Shown here: positions 10,649-24,469 of the stretch, piece by piece
Numbering within the stretch: the first letter of the stretch is position 1
How the letters are laid out: every line of letters starts with the position of its first letter
Origin: an uncultured Hyphomonadaceae bacterium
GTDB taxonomy: Bacteria > Pseudomonadota > Alphaproteobacteria > Caulobacterales > Hyphomonadaceae
Length of the DNA: 64,000 bases
Direction: 5' to 3'
Assembly: GCA_938084575.1 (NCBI GenBank)
Contig: CALKFG010000005.1
Coordinates: 186,001 to 250,000, forward strand
Notes under the pieces: generated by a model
Told to the model about the DNA's origin: nothing
Databases searched by the model: none
The model's input: only the letters and a program-made list of their open reading frames with translations
Program-made: the position numbers and the translations under genes

Positions 10649-10772
10649 TGATCTGGGGTTCCGGCTGAGTGGGGGCGGGGTTGGCTGCTGGCAGTGTCCT
10701 AAGCCGGTCTGTAAGGGGGGACAAGCGGGGGGCGATGTTCTATTTAGGTCTCGCGCGGAAAAAATCGGGAAG

Positions 10773-13484
10773 ATGATGGCAAGAACATCTGGTCAGGACA
10801 GGCCTGCAGCGGCGGAAGGTAAGGGCCCGACGCCGTTTATGGTGCAGTATCTTGACCTCAAGTCGCGGCATCCCGATGCCCTGCTTTTTTTTCGCATGGG
10901 CGACTTCTATGAATTGTTTTTTGACGATGCCCGCATCGCGGCAGACATTCTCAACATTACCCTGACCGCGCGCGGGGCGCATGAGGGTGAGCCGATTCCA
11001 ATGGCCGGTGTCCCTTATCACGCTGCGGAAGGCTATCTTGCGCGCCTGATCCGCGCCGGGCAGCGCGTCGCGGTGTGTGAGCAGACCGAGACGCCGGAAC
11101 AGGCCCGCAAGCGTGCCGGGTCCAAGGCGCTGGTGCAACGCGAGATTGTCCGGATCGTCACGCCGGGAACGTTGACCGAAGAGGCGCTTCTGATCCCCCG
11201 TCAGGGTCAGGCCCTGATCGCGATCGGCTTTGCCGCGGGCGGGGCTGAGGCTGGTCTCGCCGCCTGCGACGTGTCAACGGGGCAATTCGAGGTCAGGCCA
11301 TTAAAGCCGGGCGATCTCAGCGAAACGCTGTCGGCCCGACCCGTATCCGAACTGCTTCTGAGCGAAACCGATGTGTTGCGACCAGACTGTGTCTTGGCTC
11401 TGGAAACACTGGGCCTTAAGCCGACGTTGCGGCCCCCCACGGTCGCGACCGCCGCGACCGGGGAGCGGTTGCTGAAACAGGCATTCAAGCTGGCGACCCT
11501 GGACGCCTTTGGGGCATTCAGCCGGGCTGAGCTCGCCGCCTGTGCCCTGTTGATCGAGTATCTCAGCCTGACCCAGGCGGGGGCGGAAATTCGACTCAAT
11601 CCCCCAAGCCGGCGCGCAGGGCCGGCGCATATGGCCATTGATGCGGCGACGCGGGCCAGCCTGGAAATTGATCGCGCCCTGAATTCCGGCCGCCCGGGCA
11701 GCCTGCTGCATTGCATTGACCGGACGTTGACGGCGCCCGGCGCCCGTTTGCTGGCGGCCAGACTGGCGGAGCCCGAGACTGATCTGGCCGGGATTGAAGC
11801 GCGCCATGCGGCGGTGAGTTTTTTTCTGAGCGAAGCCGATCTGCGGCACAATGTGCGCTCAAGACTGCAGTCAACCCCGGATCTTGAGCGGGCGCGCGGG
11901 CGGATCCGTCTCGGCCGGGGAGGACCACGCGACCTCGCCGCGATTGGCCAGGCCCTGCGCTCGGGGGAAGCCTGCGTTGCCGAAATCGCCCGGCACCGTG
12001 TTGTCATTCCCGACATTCTGGAGGCGGCCTGTCGGGGCCTGACCCTGAGTCACGCGCCCGACATGGCCGGGTTGGCGGGCGATCTGGAAAAGGCGCTGGC
12101 CGGGGATCTTCCCGTCCTGGCACGGGACGGGGGATTCGTGGCCGTTGGATGGGACACGGCGCTCGACGAGGCCCGGGGGCTGAAAGCAGACAGCCGCAAG
12201 GTCATTCTTGAGCTGCAGCAAACCTATATTGAGCAGACGGGCATTTCGGCCCTGAAAATCAAGTTCAATAATGTCCTGGGTTATTTTGTCGACGTGCCGG
12301 CCCGCGCGGCGGACCCCCTGATGCGTGCGCCTCTGGCCGAGACATTCATTCACCGCCAGACTCTGGCATCGAATGTCCGCTTTTCGACCACTGAACTGAA
12401 TGTCCTTGCAGGAAAGATTTCGCGGGCGGAGGACAGCGCCCGGGCGCGGGAAATGGCGATATACGACACCTTTTGTCACCGGGTTGAGGCGTGTGCCGAG
12501 CCGCTTGCCATGGCGGCGGCGGCACTCGCGGAAATCGATGTCGCCGCGGCCAATGCGGGTTGGGCAGATGAGACCGACAGCGTCCGGCCAGAGCTTTGCG
12601 AGGGATCGGTTTTTCACGCCGAGGGCCTGCGGCACCCCGTGGTGGAGGCGGCTCTTCGCCAGACCGGCAGCGGGTTCACGGCCAATCATATCCACCTCGA
12701 TGCCCAGGGTGAGACGGCGCCGCGTCTGGGCTTGGTGACCGGTCCAAACATGGCCGGCAAGTCGACCTATCTGCGCCAGGCCTGCCTCGCGGTGGTTCTG
12801 GCACAGTCGGGCTGCTTTGTGCCGGCGCGCTCGCTGCGCCTTGGTCTGGTCGACCGGATCTTTTCCAGGGTCGGGGCCAGCGATGACCTGGCCCGCGGCC
12901 GGTCGACATTCATGGTGGAAATGGTGGAAACGGCGACCATTCTGAATCAGGCAACGGCACGCAGTTTTGTCATTCTTGATGAAGTCGGGCGCGGTACATC
13001 GACCTATGACGGGTTGGCAATTGCATGGGCTGCGGTCGAGCATTTGCACAATGTGAACCGATGCCGGGCCTTGTTCGCCACACATTATCACGAGCTGACC
13101 GGTCTTGCTGACGAGCTGCCGCATGCCACCAACCTGTCCCTGCGGGCCAGGGAATGGAAGCAGGACCTGGTCTTCCTGCACGAGGTGCAGCCTGGTCCGG
13201 CCGACCGGTCCTATGGGGTCCAGGTCGCCCGCCTGGCGGGACTGCCCCGCGCGGCCGTCAAGCGCGCCGAGCAGGTGCTGATCCGGCTGGAGGCCAAGCC
13301 GGGCAGTGTAGAGGTTTTGCCGCTTTTTGCCGCAGCTCCGCAGCCTCCTCTTGCGGCGGCACCAACTGAGCCGGATCCCGTCCGCCGTGTCCTCGATGCC
13401 GTCGATCCGGACACGCTCAGCCCCCGCGAGGCGCTTGAGCTCGTTTACAGGTTAAAGGCGGTGCCGCCGGAGGGTGGCGCCTGA
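10773..13484 (+). CDS. mutS: DNA mismatch repair protein MutS
   Basis: [34 protein letters not shown], Walker [37 protein letters not shown]. Start taken at MMARTSGQ. Confidence 0.96.
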   Translation: MMARTSGQDRPAAAEGKGPTPFMVQYLDLKSRHPDALLFFRMGDFYELFFDDARIAADILNITLTARGAHEGEPIPMAGVPYHAAEGYLARLIRAGQRVAVCEQTETPEQARKRAGSKALVQREIVRIVTPGTLTEEALLIPRQGQALIAIGFAAGGAEAGLAACDVSTGQFEVRPLKPGDLSETLSARPVSELLLSETDVLRPDCVLALETLGLKPTLRPPTVATAATGERLLKQAFKLATLDAFGAFSRAELAACALLIEYLSLTQAGAEIRLNPPSRRAGPAHMAIDAATRASLEIDRALNSGRPGSLLHCIDRTLTAPGARLLAARLAEPETDLAGIEARHAAVSFFLSEADLRHNVRSRLQSTPDLERARGRIRLGRGGPRDLAAIGQALRSGEACVAEIARHRVVIPDILEAACRGLTLSHAPDMAGLAGDLEKALAGDLPVLARDGGFVAVGWDTALDEARGLKADSRKVILELQQTYIEQTGISALKIKFNNVLGYFVDVPARAADPLMRAPLAETFIHRQTLASNVRFSTTELNVLAGKISRAEDSARAREMAIYDTFCHRVEACAEPLAMAAAALAEIDVAAANAGWADETDSVRPELCEGSVFHAEGLRHPVVEAALRQTGSGFTANHIHLDAQGETAPRLGLVTGPNMAGKSTYLRQACLAVVLAQSGCFVPARSLRLGLVDRIFSRVGASDDLARGRSTFMVEMVETATILNQATARSFVILDEVGRGTSTYDGLAIAWAAVEHLHNVNRCRALFATHYHELTGLADELPHATNLSLRAREWKQDLVFLHEVQPGPADRSYGVQVARLAGLPRAAVKRAEQVLIRLEAKPGSVEVLPLFAAAPQPPLAAAPTEPDPVRRVLDAVDPDTLSPREALELVYRLKAVPPEGGA

Positions 13485-13599
13485 GGCCCGGGCGCCTTCG
13501 ACACAGGCTGGCTCGACCTTGCGCATCGTTTAGATTACGGAGCCGCCATTGCCGCGAGAAAAACACCATGGCAAACAGATGGTGACGATGAGGGAACCG

Positions 13600-14376
13600 A
13601 TGGCTTACGAAACACTTCTCACCGAAGTTGATGGCGCGGTCGCGCTGATCACCCTGAACCGCCCCGACGCGCTCAATGCTTTCAACAATCAGCTGATGGA
13701 TGAACTAACCACGGCGCTGGATCGGTTTGACGCCGACCCCGCGATTGGATGTGTCGTGATTACCGGGTCGAAGAAAGCTTTTGCAGCGGGTGCTGACATC
13801 AAGGAGATGCGCGAACTCGACTATATGAAGGCCTATTATGAGGACTTCATTACCCGCAACTGGGAGCGCGCTGCACGAATGCGCAAACCTCTAATTGCTG
13901 CGGTGAACGGCTATGCTCTGGGCGGAGGGTGCGAGCTGGCCATGATGTGCGATTTCATCCTGGCGGGCGAAAAAGCCAAGTTTGGTCAGCCCGAGATCAC
14001 CATCGGTGTGTCACCGGGTGCCGGGGGAACGCAGCGCCTGACCCGATATGCGGGAAAGTCCAAGGCAATGGAAATGTGCCTGACCGGACGCATGATGGAT
14101 GCGGAGGAAGCAGAACGCTGCGGTCTGGTGTCTCGGGTCGTTCCTGTAGATGAGCTGGTTGAAGAGGCTCGGGCCGTCGCCAAGAAGATCGCCGCAATGC
14201 CGCGTGCCGCCGCGATGCTGACCAAGGAAATGATCAACGCCGCTTACGAAACGCCCCTTAGCCAGGGCGTGATGCTGGAGCGACGGTTGTTTCACTCTCT
14301 GTTTGCCACCGAAGACCAGGTTGAGGGCATGGCGGCCTTTGTGGAAAAGCGTCAGCCGCATTTCAAAAATTTGTAG
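13600..14376 (+). CDS. Enoyl-CoA hydratase
   Basis: [66 protein letters not shown]. Confidence 0.93.
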   Translation: MAYETLLTEVDGAVALITLNRPDALNAFNNQLMDELTTALDRFDADPAIGCVVITGSKKAFAAGADIKEMRELDYMKAYYEDFITRNWERAARMRKPLIAAVNGYALGGGCELAMMCDFILAGEKAKFGQPEITIGVSPGAGGTQRLTRYAGKSKAMEMCLTGRMMDAEEAERCGLVSRVVPVDELVEEARAVAKKIAAMPRAAAMLTKEMINAAYETPLSQGVMLERRLFHSLFATEDQVEGMAAFVEKRQPHFKNL

Positions 14377-14411
14377 CTGCGGAGAAATGCTTTTTCGCCC
14401 CACCGAGTCTA

Positions 14412-14440
14412 TTGACGTGGGGGCGTCGGTTAGGTAGTCA
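14412..14440 (+). promoter_or_regulatory. Candidate rpsT promoter (-35 TTGACG, 17-nt spacer, -10 TAGTCA)
   Basis: TTGACG at 14412-14417, TAGTCA at 14435-14440, 38 nt before the rpsT ATG. Confidence 0.35.
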
Positions 14441-14478
14441 CGCGCTTCCGCGACAGTTGCGGGCTCGAGGAGTTTGTT

Positions 14479-14742
14479 ATGGCCAATACAAAATCAGCCA
14501 AAAAGATGGTTCGTAAGATTGCTCAGCGGACCGCCGTGAACACGGCCCGCCGGTCACGCATGCGGACGTTTGTTCGCAAGGTTGAGGAAGCCATCACATC
14601 TGGCGATAAGTCGGCGGCACAGGAAGCCCTTCGCGTGGCCCAGCCTGAGATCATGCGTGCGGCGGGTCATGGGGTGCTGCACAAGAACACCTCTTCCCGC
14701 AAGATTTCGCGCCTGTCGGCCCGCATTCGTGCAATGGGCTGA
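14479..14742 (+). CDS. rpsT: 30S ribosomal protein S20
   Basis: [39 protein letters not shown]. Confidence 0.97.
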   Translation: MANTKSAKKMVRKIAQRTAVNTARRSRMRTFVRKVEEAITSGDKSAAQEALRVAQPEIMRAAGHGVLHKNTSSRKISRLSARIRAMG

Positions 14743-15193
14743 GACGCGCCCTAAACCGTCTCTGTACAAACCAAATTTATGATCGCGACCGTTAACCGGC
14801 GGGCTCATTCCTATGTCGCCGGGCGCGTCATCGGGACATGGCCTGGTCCTGACCTCCGGCGCCGGCGGGTGCGTCTCCTTTAGCGGCCGCAATGGCGCTA
14901 TAAGGCCGGTCAACAAAGGCGGTTATGAAAACGACTGACAAAAATTATTAAAAAATTAACAGCCGCAACAAGGGGTTTCTCGGAGTCAACAGGCCATGGC
15001 GGGAGAATATTATTTTTCGCCTATTGCGTCTGAAAACCCACTCTGGTTTACTCAAAATCTAATCGGAAAGTCCTCTGTGTACAGCGTAATATGGGCTTGA
15101 TTCTCGCGGATCAGGTAGAGGCTCTTTATATAAAAATTATCCTGCTTTCTGGCGTCAGGGGGCCAGCAAGCTGAGATCTGTAAGGGGCGAAAG
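14743..15193. other. rpsT-dnaA intergenic region; possible but unproven oriC or dnaA control region
   Basis: 451 bp without a credible ORF; AT-rich tracts acaaaaattattaaaaaattaac (around 14939-14961) and tctttatataaaaattatcc (around 15122-15141). No clear TTATCCACA boxes seen. Confidence 0.3.
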
Positions 15194-16666
15194 ATGGGGG
15201 TTATGGGGAGTATCGACTCGCGTCTGAACGGCGAGGCTCCAATGCCAAAGAACGTGACGAAAGACGGTCCCGGAGCGCATGAATTGTGGCTTCGTGCTGT
15301 TGAGGTCGTGCGGGGGCGCCAGCCCGCTGAGTCCTACACGAACTGGCTGGCGTCGGTCCGGTTTGTCGCTGAGGTGAACAAAGCTATCCTGATCGCCGCC
15401 AAGGATCCTCTGACGCTCGACCGGATCGAGTCGGAATTCGCGCGCCCGCTGCAAAAGGCGTGGCGGCAGCTTGACCCCAAGGGGCGCCGGTTGCGGTTCC
15501 AGCTTTGGTCGCGGATTGATGCCGAGATCCGCGACATGGTCGGCAATCCCTGGGCGACCCCCGGCGTTTCGGTCAGCCCGGACGTCCCGGTGCGGTCCGC
15601 CTGCGCCACCGGTCCTGGCCAAAGCATGACGTTTGCCAGCCTCGTCGAGGGGGATTCGAACCACCGGGCGGTTGGCCTGGCGCGCCGGTTGGCGAGCGGG
15701 GCGCCGATCCCCGCGGGCATTATCGTGGTGTATGGGCAGCCGGGAACGGGCAAGACTCACCTTCTCAAGGCGATCCAGTCCGCTGCTGCCGGATCCGGAG
15801 ATACCCGGCGCATGGCGTATCTGTCCGCCGAGGAGTTCATGACGCGGTTCGTCGAGGGCGCGCGGGCGGGAGACACCAAGGAGTTGCAGGCTTTCGTCAA
15901 GCAGAATGAATTGCTGATGATTGATGACCTGCACTGGATTGCCGGAAAGGCGAAGACCGACAAGGCGTTCTTCGGCGCCGTTCGCGCCGTAACATCCGAG
16001 GGCGGTCACGTCATCATTACGGCCGACACGGCGCCTGGGGACATGGTTGGGCTGTCGCGGGAATTGAGCAGCGAGATGCGCGGCGCGGCCGCCGTTGAGG
16101 TCGGTCTTCCCTGTAAGGAGATGCGGCGCGAAATCGTCTGTCGCCATGCCCAGCTGATTGCAGATGGAACGCCGAATTTCATCCTCAGCGACGACATGGT
16201 CGAGCGTATCGTTTCGGCGATCCGCGGTCCCGGGCGGGAATTATGCGGCGTGCTGTGGAGCCTGCAGCTGGAAACCGGCTATGGCGAATATGCGCCGACG
16301 ATGGAGAAGCTGGATACGGTCATTCGCCGAATTGCCGGCGAACCCCGGACACCCAGCCTCGACGACATCAAGAGGGCCTGCATGCAGGTCTTTGATCTTG
16401 GCAAGGCCGAAATTGAAAGCGGCAGCAAGGTCCAGTCGATCTGTCATCCGCGCCAGATCGCCATGTATCTGTCCCGGGTGATGACGCAGAAATCCTATCC
16501 GCAGATTGCAATGGTCTATCGGAAGAAGGATCATACCACGGTGCTACACGCCTATCGCAAGGTTAAACGGGCTCTGGAGGCAGGAGATGCCGACATGGTT
16601 GCCGATATCGAGCGAGCCCAGCAGGGGATTTACGAGCGCCTCGCCACTCTAGACGCGCGGTCCTAG
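15194..16666 (+). CDS. dnaA: Chromosomal replication initiator protein DnaA (divergent)
   Basis: VYGQPGTGKTHLLKAIQSAA, LLMIDDLHWIAGKAKTDKAFF, HPRQIAMYLSRVMTQKSYPQIAMVYRKKDHTTVLHAYRKV; followed by dnaN and recF. Confidence 0.92.
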   Translation: MGVMGSIDSRLNGEAPMPKNVTKDGPGAHELWLRAVEVVRGRQPAESYTNWLASVRFVAEVNKAILIAAKDPLTLDRIESEFARPLQKAWRQLDPKGRRLRFQLWSRIDAEIRDMVGNPWATPGVSVSPDVPVRSACATGPGQSMTFASLVEGDSNHRAVGLARRLASGAPIPAGIIVVYGQPGTGKTHLLKAIQSAAAGSGDTRRMAYLSAEEFMTRFVEGARAGDTKELQAFVKQNELLMIDDLHWIAGKAKTDKAFFGAVRAVTSEGGHVIITADTAPGDMVGLSRELSSEMRGAAAVEVGLPCKEMRREIVCRHAQLIADGTPNFILSDDMVERIVSAIRGPGRELCGVLWSLQLETGYGEYAPTMEKLDTVIRRIAGEPRTPSLDDIKRACMQVFDLGKAEIESGSKVQSICHPRQIAMYLSRVMTQKSYPQIAMVYRKKDHTTVLHAYRKVKRALEAGDADMVADIERAQQGIYERLATLDARS

Positions 16667-16815
16667 GCGGTTTTGCCGGCGCTTTCGGTGCCAAGGCTTG
16701 CATTTTGGCCAGAATTCGTAACGGTAGCGTCCCGCGATCGGGTAGGAGCGGGCTGATTCGCCGGGTTTAAAGTGCGGTGACATCCTCGAATTTGGGTCAA
16801 GCAAGAGAAGATGAC

Positions 16816-17934
16816 ATGAAACTGACCATTGAACGCGGCGCGCTGTTAAATGCCCTTTCGCATGTCCAGAACGTGGTGGAGCGACGCAACACGATTCCGA
16901 TCCTGTCGAACATATTAATCGAGGCCAGCGGTCAGGCCGTGCGGTTCACCGCGACCGACCTGGATATCGAGGCGGTGGACAGCGCGGATGCAAAAGTTTC
17001 CCAGGACGGTGCGGTTACGGCGCCCGCCTCCACCCTGTTCGACGTGATCCGTAAACTGCCGACCGGGTCGGATGTTGAGCTTGAGCTGAACCCCGAAAAC
17101 CGCCAGCTGGCGATCCGGTCGGGGCGATCCAATTTCTCCCTGCCAACGCTGCCGGCAACCGATTTCCAGACGATGGTGGCCGACGAGAATGCCACTGAAT
17201 TCAACATTGGTGGGGGCGATTTGCGACGGCTGATCGATAAGACGCGGTTTGCCATTTCGACCGAGGAGACGCGCTATTATCTGAACGGGATCTACCTGCA
17301 CACGATTGAGGGCGATAAGGGGCCCAAGCTGCGGACCGTGGCAACAGACGGCCACCGGCTGGCCCTTGCCGAGGTCGCCGCGCCGAAGGGATCTGATACG
17401 CTTGATGGCGTCATCGTCCCCCGCAAGGCAGTCGGCGAGGTGCGTCGCCTGGTCGATGCGGTTGACGGAGACGTTGCGGTCAGTGTTTCGGATACCAAGA
17501 TCCGCTTCCGCGCCGGCCAGGCACAGCTGACCTCGAAGCTGATCGATGGCTCTTTTCCGGATTATGCCCGGGTCATTCCCAAGGCGAATGAGAAGGCGCT
17601 GATCATCGACAATAAGGCATTTGAAGCGGCCGTGGACCGGGTCTCAACCGTGTCCTCAGAGCGGTCGCGGTCTGTCAAGCTGTCCCTGTCGGCCGGCAAG
17701 CTGGTCCTCGCCGTGTCCAGCGCAGAGTCGGGGCAGGGGCGTGAGGAAATCGAGTGCACCTATGACCAGGACGAGATGGATATTGGCTTTAATGCCAAGT
17801 ATCTTCTGGATGTGACGGCGCAGATCGAAGCCGAGGATGCGCGCTTCCTGTTCAATGATCCGGCATCCCCGGCGCTGGTCCTTGATCCGGGCGATGCAGA
17901 GGCTCAATATGTGCTGATGCCGCTGCGCGTCTGA
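16816..17934 (+). CDS. dnaN: DNA polymerase III beta subunit
   Basis: MKLTIERGALLNALSHVQNVVERRNTIPILSNILIEA ... VLMPLRV. Confidence 0.97.
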   Translation: MKLTIERGALLNALSHVQNVVERRNTIPILSNILIEASGQAVRFTATDLDIEAVDSADAKVSQDGAVTAPASTLFDVIRKLPTGSDVELELNPENRQLAIRSGRSNFSLPTLPATDFQTMVADENATEFNIGGGDLRRLIDKTRFAISTEETRYYLNGIYLHTIEGDKGPKLRTVATDGHRLALAEVAAPKGSDTLDGVIVPRKAVGEVRRLVDAVDGDVAVSVSDTKIRFRAGQAQLTSKLIDGSFPDYARVIPKANEKALIIDNKAFEAAVDRVSTVSSERSRSVKLSLSAGKLVLAVSSAESGQGREEIECTYDQDEMDIGFNAKYLLDVTAQIEAEDARFLFNDPASPALVLDPGDAEAQYVLMPLRV

Positions 17935-17959
17935 TCCTGCATGGCATGGACCTTGTCCG

Positions 17960-19066
17960 ATGACGTCTCTCAGCCGGCTGCGGCTAACAGATTTCCGGAA
18001 CCATGCGGCGCTTGATCTGGACCTGACAGGGGCCCCGGTCTGCCTGTTCGGCTCAAATGGCGCGGGCAAAACCAATATACTTGAGGCGCTCAGCCTGCTC
18101 GGCCCGGGACGCGGCCTGCGGACCGCACCGCTTGGGGATCTGGCGCGCCGGGACGGCCCTGGTGCCTGGACCATTTCAGCGATTCTCGACACGGCCCAGA
18201 AAATAGGCGTCGGGCTGGATGTGGACACGCGCACCCCGAAGCGGGTCATTCGTATTGACGGTGCGCCGGCGACGGCAAGTGATCTGGCCGAACGGGTCCG
18301 AATTGTCTGGCTGACCCCGGCAATGGATGGGGTTTTTCGGGGCGGCGCATCGGACCGGCGCCGGTTTTTCGACCGCCAGGTTCTGGCGCATATGCCCGAT
18401 CATGGTCGTATCAGCGCCCAGTATGAGCGCGCCATGCGTGAACGCAATGCGCTGCTGGAGCGGCCGCATGTCGACCCCGCCTGGGCCGATGCTCTGGAGG
18501 CCCGTATGGCGGCGGCAGGCGCCCAGATCATGCTGAACCGCCAGCGTGTTCTCGACCGGTTGCAGGTGTCCGTGAATGATCGCCCGGAGGGATTTTTCCC
18601 CAAGGCAGATCTGGTTCTGGAGGGCGATGTTGAGGGCCGGGTCGAGGCCGGCTGGGACTCCGGGGCGGTTGAGGACGAATTGCGTGTTGCGTTGATGGCC
18701 GGCCGCGGCCGTGACCGGGCGGCAGGCCGGACGCTCAGCGGCCCCCACCGGGCCGACCTGGGCGTGGTGCACCGTCCCAGCGGAGCTCCGGCCGCACAGG
18801 CCTCGACGGGCCAGCAAAAAGCCCTGCTGATCGGCCTGATCCTGGCCAATGCCCGGGCGCTGGTTGCGACGCGCGCGGGCCCATCGCCCCTGATCCTGCT
18901 GGATGAAGCCGCCGCCCATCTTGATGTGCACAGGCGTGCCGCCCTGTTCGATGAGCTGTCGAGCCTCGGCGGACAGGCCTGGCTGACGGGAACCGAGGCT
19001 CTGCTGTTCGAGGCGTTTGCAGATCGTGCTCAGCTCATCGAGGTCAATGACAGCACAGCGGCCTAG
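17960..19066 (+). CDS. recF: DNA replication/repair protein RecF
   Basis: SRLRLTDFRNHAALDLDLTGAPVCLFGSNGAGKTNILEALSLLGPGRGLR; STGQQKALLIGLILANA; LILLDEAAAHLD. Confidence 0.95.
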   Translation: MTSLSRLRLTDFRNHAALDLDLTGAPVCLFGSNGAGKTNILEALSLLGPGRGLRTAPLGDLARRDGPGAWTISAILDTAQKIGVGLDVDTRTPKRVIRIDGAPATASDLAERVRIVWLTPAMDGVFRGGASDRRRFFDRQVLAHMPDHGRISAQYERAMRERNALLERPHVDPAWADALEARMAAAGAQIMLNRQRVLDRLQVSVNDRPEGFFPKADLVLEGDVEGRVEAGWDSGAVEDELRVALMAGRGRDRAAGRTLSGPHRADLGVVHRPSGAPAAQASTGQQKALLIGLILANARALVATRAGPSPLILLDEAAAHLDVHRRAALFDELSSLGGQAWLTGTEALLFEAFADRAQLIEVNDSTAA

Positions 19067-19105
19067 CCCGCCCGGGCGCCGCGATCCGCTGTGCGGATGG
19101 CCGGC

Positions 19106-20068
19106 CTATTCGAGTGTCGCGGACTCCGCCCATGAGACCAGCCAGGGATTCACGATTTTGTGGTTCTGATAATTAAGGCCGTGACCGGCCGGCCCGATGA
19201 TCCGGATCTGCGCCTGTGGCACATGGTCAGCCAGCGCGACCGCGCTGGAGGGGTCAATGGTTGCATCTGCGCCGCCAAAGATGGCGACAACAGGTCGGTC
19301 CGTCGCCGCGAGGCGGTCGAAAACCTGTCCCTGGCCGGACATGGGCATATGCCTGAGCGTTGACAACAGGGCGGGACCATAGCCGCGATACTGCATCTGG
19401 ACCGTGACGTCGCCGGCAAGGCGGTTCTCGGGGGGCAGCGCGGCATCGGCGGCATATTGAGGGTCGGCCAGAAGGCCGGCGCGCCATTGCAGGCGCCACA
19501 GAACATCCCCCACGACCGGCCAGCCCAGCGCCTGCCTGACCCATCCGCCCTGGCCCCCTTTCAGCGTCAGACCGGCAGGCACGAACAGGAAAAGCCGGGC
19601 AACCCGGTCGGGATGGCGGGCAGTGAATTCGCTGGCGATCAGCCCTCCCATGGACAGGCCGGCCAGTCGCACCGGCGTGTCCAGACCCAGCCGGTCAAGC
19701 AGGGTCAGCAGCGTGGCATCGTAAAAGTCGGCCGTGTAAGCGCGCCGGGGCCGGTCCGACCAGCCGCGGCCAAAATGATCATAGCGCAGCACCCGGTAGC
19801 CCGCCTGCGTCAGCGCCAATACATTCTGGTCAAAGATGAAAGACGGGGTCGAGAAGCCATGCACCAGAACCACGACGGGGCCATTGGCGGGGCCGTCCCA
19901 GCGATAGTGCAGCAGGTCCCCGTCAATATCGAGGAACATCCCCGGGGCTGTGCTGCGCGCGGCCGCGTCAAGCGGCTTATTCGGCCAGTCCATGACCACC
20001 AAAACGGCATAGGCGCCAACCGCCAGAGCGGCACTGGCGAGGCCAAACCATTTCACCAGAGTCAGCAT
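19106..20068 (-). CDS. Alpha/beta hydrolase
   Basis: VVVLVHGFSTPSFIFDQNVLALTQAGYRVLRYDHFGRGWSDRP, LAGLSMGGLIASEFTARHPDRV; N-terminal hydrophobic segment. Confidence 0.9.
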   Translation of the reverse strand: MLTLVKWFGLASAALAVGAYAVLVVMDWPNKPLDAAARSTAPGMFLDIDGDLLHYRWDGPANGPVVVLVHGFSTPSFIFDQNVLALTQAGYRVLRYDHFGRGWSDRPRRAYTADFYDATLLTLLDRLGLDTPVRLAGLSMGGLIASEFTARHPDRVARLFLFVPAGLTLKGGQGGWVRQALGWPVVGDVLWRLQWRAGLLADPQYAADAALPPENRLAGDVTVQMQYRGYGPALLSTLRHMPMSGQGQVFDRLAATDRPVVAIFGGADATIDPSSAVALADHVPQAQIRIIGPAGHGLNYQNHKIVNPWLVSWAESATLE

Positions 20069-20253
20069 CGGGGATCCTTTCTGAGCGGCAGGTAATTGCG
20101 GACCTTATGGGCGATCGTGGCGGGGCTGGCAAATTCCGACGGTATTGACCCCTGCAGCGCCGTGCCATCGGATTTTAGCCTTTGATTGCTAAGCAAAAAA
20201 TCGCATCTCTTTTCCGGTTGGAAATTTCCCTTTTCCCCCAAATGCGCTTATAA

Positions 20254-22719
<2,466 letters not shown>

Positions 22720-22785
22720 GGAAAACCGGTCTTCCCATCCTGCCGAAAGCGCGCGACACTGCGGTCTCAATCCGGGGAGGCCAAG

Positions 22786-23733
22786 ATGGCGACGGCGCAG
22801 TCCATCATCCTACACCATTACGAACGTTCACCTTTTTCTGAGAAAATCCGGCTCGCGCTGAGGATGAAGAATCTGGCCTGGGCCAGTGTTGACATCCCGT
22901 CCATCATGCCAAAGCCAGATTTGATCCCGCTGACCGGGGGATACAGGCGGACTCCGGTCATGCAGATCGGCGCGGATATTTTCTGTGACACGTCGCTGAT
23001 GCTGATCGAGCTTGAGAAGCGCCATCAGATTTCAATGCTGGCCCTGCCGGGTCATGAGGGTCTGGCGAGCATGGTCGGGGCCTGGGCGGATTATAAGTGG
23101 TTCCAGACCAGCGTGGCCGTCATTTTTGGCACCATAGGCGACAATGTTCCGCAGGCCTTCAAGGATGACCGGGCGAAAATGTCGGGCCGGCCTTTCAATG
23201 TGGAGGCGATGAAGGCTGCAGCCTCGATGATGAAAGATCAGTGGCGCAGCCAGCTGATGTGGATCGAAACGCGGCTGGACATGGGCCGGCAAGCCGGAAC
23301 TGGAGACTGGCTTGTCGGGACCAAGCCGGGCCTGGTGGATGTGCAGGCGTATATGAATCCCTGGTTTGTCGAAAAGAATGTACCCGACTTTCTCGCGCGG
23401 TGTTTCGAGGACGCGCCGCTGACCCAGAGCTGGTATCAGCGCCTGAAGGCATTTGAGGGTCAGGCGGGCGAGGTTCTGACCGGCGAAGAGGCCCTGCACA
23501 TCGCCCGTCATGCCCCTCCGCATCTGAAGGCAGCGTCCAGCGCTCAGGAGCTGCGTGACCTCCCGCCCGGCACCCGCGTGGCCGTCGCGCCGGATGATTA
23601 CGGCCAGGACTGGGTTGAGGGGGACCTCGTCATCGCCAATGCGGAGCGGATCATTCTGGCGCGCTATGACGAGCGGGTCGAGAATGTTCACGTCCATTTC
23701 CCCCGCACCGGATATCTTGTCCGGCCGGTTTAG
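22786..23733 (+). CDS. Glutathione S-transferase family protein with C-terminal extension
   Basis: SIILHHYERSPFSEKIRLALRMKNLAWASVDIPSIMPKPDLIPLTGGYRRTPVMQIGADIFCDTSLMLIELE. Confidence 0.88.
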   Translation: MATAQSIILHHYERSPFSEKIRLALRMKNLAWASVDIPSIMPKPDLIPLTGGYRRTPVMQIGADIFCDTSLMLIELEKRHQISMLALPGHEGLASMVGAWADYKWFQTSVAVIFGTIGDNVPQAFKDDRAKMSGRPFNVEAMKAAASMMKDQWRSQLMWIETRLDMGRQAGTGDWLVGTKPGLVDVQAYMNPWFVEKNVPDFLARCFEDAPLTQSWYQRLKAFEGQAGEVLTGEEALHIARHAPPHLKAASSAQELRDLPPGTRVAVAPDDYGQDWVEGDLVIANAERIILARYDERVENVHVHFPRTGYLVRPV

Positions 23734-24347
23734 CGCCCCCTCATCCGGTCGAGGGCGCCGAGAAGCGGTCCAAGGATCTGGCCACCGGCCTGCCCGACCC
23801 GCATGGCCTGCTTGAGGCGCTGTGCGATATAGGCTTTCAGCGCATCCTCTTCTGGTGCGCCGATCCAGTACAGAATGATGGGCGGGATCACCGCGCACAG
23901 CAGACCGCGTTTGGTCTGGCGATTATAATCTGTGGCCGTGTCACCGGCTGCGGTCCAGATCCTGTCTGAAATCGACCAGGTACAGCGCACGGCGCGTCCG
24001 GCCGCCCATGGCATCAGGCCTCGATGGGCTGCCATGGCCACGGCGTCTCGGTCGGCTTCCATCTGGCCGAGCCAGGCAAAAAGCGCGGTCGCGACTTTTT
24101 CATGCGTGCGCTGTTGCGACAGGTCCTGTTCGGCAAGCGCGGTCGCCATCCTGTCTGCAGCCCGCAGGAAATAATGGTCGAGAAGGTCGTTGACGCCCCC
24201 GGGGGCGGCCAGCGCCTGCTCCCCCTCGCTGAGGCCCGCTGCGCGGGCCGCACCGGCCAGCGTGGCCGATGTCCAGCCGCTCTGGCAGACGAGGGGCAAG
24301 GCGGCATCAAGCCAGCGATTGCGGAGCTGATAGGATGGGGTCTGCAT
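23730..24347 (-). CDS. COQ9 family protein (ubiquinone biosynthesis)
   Basis: [44 protein letters not shown]...[23 protein letters not shown]; start chosen at the internal Met. Confidence 0.85.
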   Translation of the reverse strand: MQTPSYQLRNRWLDAALPLVCQSGWTSATLAGAARAAGLSEGEQALAAPGGVNDLLDHYFLRAADRMATALAEQDLSQQRTHEKVATALFAWLGQMEADRDAVAMAAHRGLMPWAAGRAVRCTWSISDRIWTAAGDTATDYNRQTKRGLLCAVIPPIILYWIGAPEEDALKAYIAQRLKQAMRVGQAGGQILGPLLGALDRMRGR

Positions 24348-24469
24348 TCTCTTCTCCTGATCGCTGGTCAAGCGCGATTGCCCATGATATAGCACCGCCT
24401 TTCCCGATAGGTAGGGACCAGATTAACGCACGGGACGACCCGGCGCCAAAAGACAATGGAGAGTTCACC

